From Clitoria ternatea (taxonomy: Eukaryota > Streptophyta > Magnoliopsida > Fabales > Fabaceae), in NCBI GenBank assembly GCA_037962975.1, contig CM075672.1, positions 57,730,501-57,794,500 on the forward strand: a stretch of DNA of 64,000 nucleotides. The letters run 5' to 3'. Position 1 is the stretch's first letter. Every line of letters starts with the position of its first letter. The position numbers and the translations under genes are program-made. The notes under the pieces were generated by a model. That model saw nothing but the letters and a program-made list of their open reading frames with translations. It was not told where the DNA came from and did not search any database. Of this stretch, positions 59,620 to 64,000 are shown piece by piece.

Positions 59620-62600
59620 ATGGATCGACGTTGGGTGTATGCTAATTGTTTGTCTCAAGAGTATGAGGATGGAGTGAAAGAATTCATTAACTTTGTAATT
59701 GAACATGCCAAAGACCCCAACCGTATTCCTTGCCCATGCTGGTGTTGTTCGAATGTGAGGCGAGTTAATGTTAATGAATTAAAAGATCACCTTATGTGTA
59801 ACGGAATTGCTACAAGTTATACATGTTGGACAAAGCATGGTGAGCTAAGAGCTGGGTGTAGTGAAAGTTTATAAAGTACTGTGAACTTGACAGCCATGGA
59901 TACTAACATAGATAACATGTACATGGGCGATAATGTTGAAGGGATTGCAAAGGTTCTTGAGGATGATCTTCGAGATTGCCATGCAATGTTTGACAGTCTA
60001 AGAAATGATGCAAAGAAGCCATTGTATGTTGGTTACTCGAAATTCACAAGGTTGTCAACGGTGTTAAAGTTATATAACTTGAAAGCAGGAAATGGTTGGA
60101 GTGATAAAAGTTTCACAGCTCTACTTTCTCTTCTGAAAGAGATGCTTCCAGATGATAACGTGCTCCCAGGAAGAGCTTATGAGGCAAAACAGATGTTATG
60201 CTCTATCGGGTTGAGTTACCAGAAAATACATGCATGTCCCAATGATTGCATTTTGTTTCGAAATGAATACGCATCATACTCCAGTTGTCCTAAATGTGAT
60301 TCCTTACGATATAAGAAGGAAAATTCTTCTCCTGCTAAAGTTGTATGGTATTTTCCTATAATACCAAGATTCAGGCGCATGTTTCATGATGTAGAAGATG
60401 CAAGACATTTGACAGGGCATGCTGATGAAAGGATTAGGGACGGGAAACTTAGGCATCCTGCAGATTCTCCTCAATGGAGAAAAATTGATGAAGAATACCC
60501 AGAATTTGGAAATGAACCAAGAAATCTACGACTTGCATTGTCAACTGATGGAATGAATCCACATGGAGTTCAAAGCAGCACCTATAGTACATGGCCTGTG
60601 ATTTTGATGATTTATAACTTACCTCCATGGTTATGTATGAAGCGAAAATATTTATTGCTCTCGATGCTAATTTCTGGACCTAAACAACCTGGAAATGATA
60701 TTGATGTGTATCTAGCCCCTTTAGTTGAAGATTTAAAAATGTTATGGGACTATGGTGTTGAGGTGTATGATGAATATCGAGGTGAGAGTTTTACTCTACG
60801 AGCAATCTTGTTTGGTACAATCAACGATTTTCCTGCCTATGGCAATCTATCTGGGTATAGCATAAAAGGCCAATGTGGATGTCCTATATGTGAAGAAGAT
60901 ACAGATTACATCCGACTGAGTCATTGTATGAAGAATGTGTTTCTTGGACACCATAGATTCTTGCCATTGGGACATCATTACAGGGGATGGAGAAAGGCAT
61001 TTAATGGTAATACAGAAGAACGTAGGGCCCCTTCAGGCTTAACAGGTGATCAAGTATTTGACAAAGTGAAAAATTTATATACTAATTTTGGTAAACCTTT
61101 TGCCAAAAACCTTCCTACTAGTGGGTGGAAAAAAAGGTCTATATTGTTTGACTTGCCTTATTGGAAATCATTATATGTGAGACACTTTCTTGATGTGATG
61201 CATATTGAAAAGAATGTTTGTGAAAGTATCATTGGTACACTTCTAAACATTCCAGGAAAGACCAAAGATGGTATCAAAGCAAGACTTGACATGGCATGTA
61301 TGGGAATAAGAAAAGAATTGAGGCCACAAAAAAAGGGAAAGCGAACGTATCTACCCCCAGCAGCATATACACTATCTCGAAAGGAGAAAATAATAATTCT
61401 CAGATTTCTTAGTGCAGTCAAAGTTCCAGAAGGGTACTCTTCAAACATCAAGAGTCTTGTTTCAATAAAGGATCTCAAGTTAAAAGGTCTAAAATCCCAT
61501 GATTGTCATGTTCTTATAGAGAGTTTGATCCCAATAGCTATACGCTCGATTTTGCCTGAAAAGGTTCGTGGTGCAATAACAAAGTTATGTTTTTTCTTCA
61601 AGGCGATTTGTAGCAAGGTGATTGACCCTGGGAGATTACCAACTCTACAAAATAAAACTGTTACAACATTATGTGAGTTAGAAATGTATTTTCCACCCTC
61701 TTTTTTTGATGTCATGATTTATCTAACTGTTCATTTGGTTAGAGAAACACAATTATGTGGCCCAGCATACATTAGATGGATGTATCCCATTGAACGTTAC
61801 ATGAAGATTTTGAAAGGATATGTGAAGAATCGAAGTCGGCCAGAAGGTTGTATTATTGAACGATATATAGTTGAGGAGGCAGTTGAGTTTTGTACATCTT
61901 ACTTATCTAATGTGGAGTTTATAGGAGTACCAAGATCTCGTCACACAGGAAGGTTAAATGGCCATGGTTTGACTAGTGTACAAATCATAGATGTTCCTAT
62001 AACAGAATGGGAACAAGCACATTTATATATTCTGCATAACACTGCAGAGGTTGATCCATATGTTGAAATACACAAGGAGATTCTCAAATCTAGGTATCCA
62101 AGCAGGAATGAAAATTGGATATTAAAATAGCATAATCAAACTTTTATAGCATGGTTTAAAGATCATATTTCTGTGGAATTGGGAGAAGGAGATGCTTCAG
62201 TGTCAGAGAGAATCAGATGGATATCTAAAGGACCAAAAGTACATGCTTTTTCATATAGTTCTTACATGATTAATGGATACACATTTTATACAAAGGAGCA
62301 TGATGAACGGAGTACACAACAAAATAGTGGCGTCAGCCTTGTTGCTCAAGCATTGCATATCTCAAGTGCTAAAGACAAAAATCCAATATATGCAAGTATG
62401 TCATACTTTGGGGTTATTGAACACATATGGGAGTTGGATTATGTAATGTTTAAAGAGGTTGTCTTTTGTTGTAAGTGGGTTGACAACAGCCATGGTGTCC
62501 GAGCGGATGGATTGGGCTTTATACAAGTTGATCTAAATAAAGAAGGATACAAAGATGATCGGTTTATTTTGGCATCACAAGCTAAACAGGTGTTCTATGT

Positions 62601-62814
62601 CCCAGACCCTTTAGACAAAAGGTGTTCAATTATTCTTTTATCAAAGGAAAACATGAATAATGATGTTGAGGATAATCCTTTCTTGGGAATGTCATAATCA
62701 CAAGGTAGTGATCCAATGATAGAAGATAATATGTATTTAAGAAATGATCATACAGATGGAATATGGATAAATATATTGCATCATGGTACAAGGAAAAGGA
62801 AGAGACTAACCTAA
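59620..62814 (+). pseudogene. tnpD: CACTA tnp2-type transposase (TnpD-like), three stops
   Basis: The ATG is at 59620 (MDRRWVYANCLSQEYEDGVK). Residues 1-85 match the plant transposase-associated domain, with Cys pairs in IPCPCWCCSN and DHLMCNGIATSYTCW. The tnp2 core includes LALSTDGMNPHG (near residue 305) and FLDVMHIEKNVCESIIGTLL (near 525). DUF4218 follows (EMYFPPSFFDVMIYL; CGPAYIRWMYPIERYMKILK), then DUF4216 (SYFGVIEHIWELDYVMFKEV; FILASQAKQVFYVPDP). Stops are TAA 59872-59874, TAG 62128-62130 and TAA 62695-62697. The frame continues unchanged across all three and reaches a natural end at 62812-62814 after a basic tail (GTRKRKRLT). It would cut at the element ends by binding the TIRs. It is probably inactive as it stands, unless introns or readthrough bypass the stops. 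Confidence 0.92.
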
Positions 62815-62916
62815 ATGTATATGACTTTTTCATTCATTAGGTTCATGTTTACTATCTCCATTTATTATATTTATGTAAACATAACTCACTATGTGTATAT
62901 ATGATTTTATAGATCC

Positions 62917-63933
62917 ATGGCTTCTGACACTGAGGATGCAAATAAAGATGCTGGTAAAAACAAGAAAACAGGACGTGGATGTAGCATGATGAAGAACATT
63001 ATGAAGGCTACAAAAGAAGGACAAAAACTATCGCTAACAATAAATTACTTGCTTATATTTTTTAAACTTGAAATACACTTACTTTATTGTCTTGTTTTTA
63101 GGTTGGATGGAATCTTAAGGGCCAGCCTATAAATCCCAACAAAGCTAGTTTTGTGAATTACATTGGCCATGTCACCCGGAATAATGTGCCAATCTCATAT
63201 GATAAATGGGAAAATGTACCTGCTGAAATCAAGAATACTATTTGGGATTCAGTGAGGGTAAGCTTATAATGTCTTGGATTTTTGAACATAGCAATCTAGC
63301 CCCCTAACTTTATTTAATATCCTTTGTTTCTAGCAAGCTTTTGATGTGGGTGAGGATAGAAGGAAATTCGTACTTTCCAAGGCTGCTCTAGCAGCTAGAT
63401 CATTTAGGACAAAAGTAAGGAAATATGCAGTTCATGCAGATGGTGAAGTTAGTTCAAAAATTCCAGAAAAATATTCTAGAATGATAGATGAGCATGTTTG
63501 GAATAATTTTATGAGTCATTGTGAAACTGAAGAATTCAAGGTAATAAAAGTTACGTTCCTCTGCATTTATAATTATCCAAATTCAAGATGCCTAGTGTTG
63601 ATGATTTATTAATTTACATTGTGTTTAATAGAAACTAAGTAAGGAAAATGCTGAAAGAGGAAGGTCAATGCAATATAGATTTAGAAAAACCGCCAAAGGA
63701 TATGCTATTTTGGAACAAGAGATGGTATGTATGACTGATTAGTATTTTATACTTAAATAAGTCTTATAACCATAAATTATATGATAGTATATTACAAATA
63801 ATGTTTGTAGTTAGTCGAGTCAAGTTCAGATGGGACTACTTCTATACCCCGTCATTTATTATGGAAAGCTGGCCGAGTTAACAAAAGTGGTGTAATTGAT
63901 AATGAGAGTGTTCTGAAAGTATGGGAAGAATGC
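62917..63933 (+). CDS. CACTA second gene, TnpA-like plant transposase, partial
   Basis: At least five exons, continuing past the window. Exon 1 starts at ATG 62917 (MASDTEDANKDAGKNKKTGR). Exon 2 is 63102-63257 (LKGQPINPNKASFVNYIGHV; VPISYDKWENVPAEIKNTIW). Exon 3 is 63334-63540 (AFDVGEDRRKFVLSKAALAA), exon 4 63632-63724 (SKENAERGRSMQYRFRKTAK), exon 5 63811-63933 (SIPRHLLWKAGRVNKSGVID). Introns 2 to 4 have GT-AG ends, and frames join at phase 0. The exon 1 donor is not clear: no GT follows in the right place, so it may use a GC donor or have lost its site. The pattern matches the plant Ptta/En/Spm transposase family. In CACTA elements this second product usually binds subterminal repeats. Confidence 0.8.
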
Positions 63934-64000
63934 GTAAGTGTCATAATTGACTTGATATATTTTTGTTAAGTTTTGTATTCTATTTGAATAATTTACATGT

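Larger units (their letters stand above)
57158..64000 (+). mobile_element. CACTA (En/Spm) transposon, right end outside window
   Basis: It starts with the TIR CACTACAACAGAAATTATAA (57158 on). Subterminal repeats, a 2 kb non-coding leader, a tnp2 transposase gene and a second transposase-like gene follow, all on the plus strand. The element is much less decayed than the gypsy copies: three stops in about 1065 codons. It sits in the inverse family A LTR. Confidence 0.92.

Overview
This is plant nuclear DNA made almost entirely of transposable elements. I see no host gene. The plant origin follows from the element types: Ty3/gypsy chromoviruses of the Tekay/Del type primed by initiator-Met tRNA, a Tat-lineage gypsy remnant, a Ty1/copia LTR, and an En/Spm (CACTA) element carrying tnp2, DUF4218 and DUF4216 domains. 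A eudicot, perhaps a legume, is my guess from the style of the LTRs. That is recollection, not proof.

Layout. R1, a gypsy element, has its 5' LTR cut by the window start (1-977), a broken gag-pol (1250-5750) and a 3.1 kb 3' LTR (5712-8857). Old LTR-derived DNA follows (8858-12828). A minus-strand copia LTR (12829-13168 continuing at 38354-39151) is split by R2 (13169-38353, duplication CTCAG). R2's 3' LTR is split by R3 (23266-37464, minus strand, duplication CATAT). One R3 LTR is split by R4 (24544-28574, probable solo LTR, duplication GCTTT). Three nested insertions can therefore be peeled apart with matching target-site duplications. By-eye LTR divergence agrees with the order: about 6% in R2 and 2-3% in R3. 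R1 is the youngest at about 1.5%.

To the right, another old LTR end (39152-40067) is followed by a decayed Tat integrase (40129-41347), an antisense coiled-coil ORF (42315-42905) and a Tat LTR with its primer binding site (43468-44812). An LTR of the 8858/40067 family then lies in inverse orientation (45023-45151, continuing at 55986-57157). It is split by R5 (45152-55985), a minus-strand Tekay-type element with both LTRs and a gag-pol broken by in-frame stops. A CACTA transposon (57158 to beyond the window end) sits in the same fragment. It has a TIR, subterminal repeats, a transposase frame with only three stops, and the exons of a second gene.

The gypsy polyproteins run gag-protease-RT-RNase H-integrase-chromodomain. 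The stops whose original codon can be inferred are mostly C-to-T or G-to-A changes (CGA to TGA, CAG or CAA to TAG or TAA, TGG to TAG), as expected when methylated cytosines decay in silenced DNA. R3 has only a gag, closely similar to that of R1, plus remnants of the integrase end, so it looks like a non-autonomous partner of an R1-like element. The gypsy LTRs, although of different families, share three features: CCGAGTG motif arrays, clusters of TCGC..GCGA palindromes, and a CTCACC-pyrimidine-AG block that resembles a splice acceptor.
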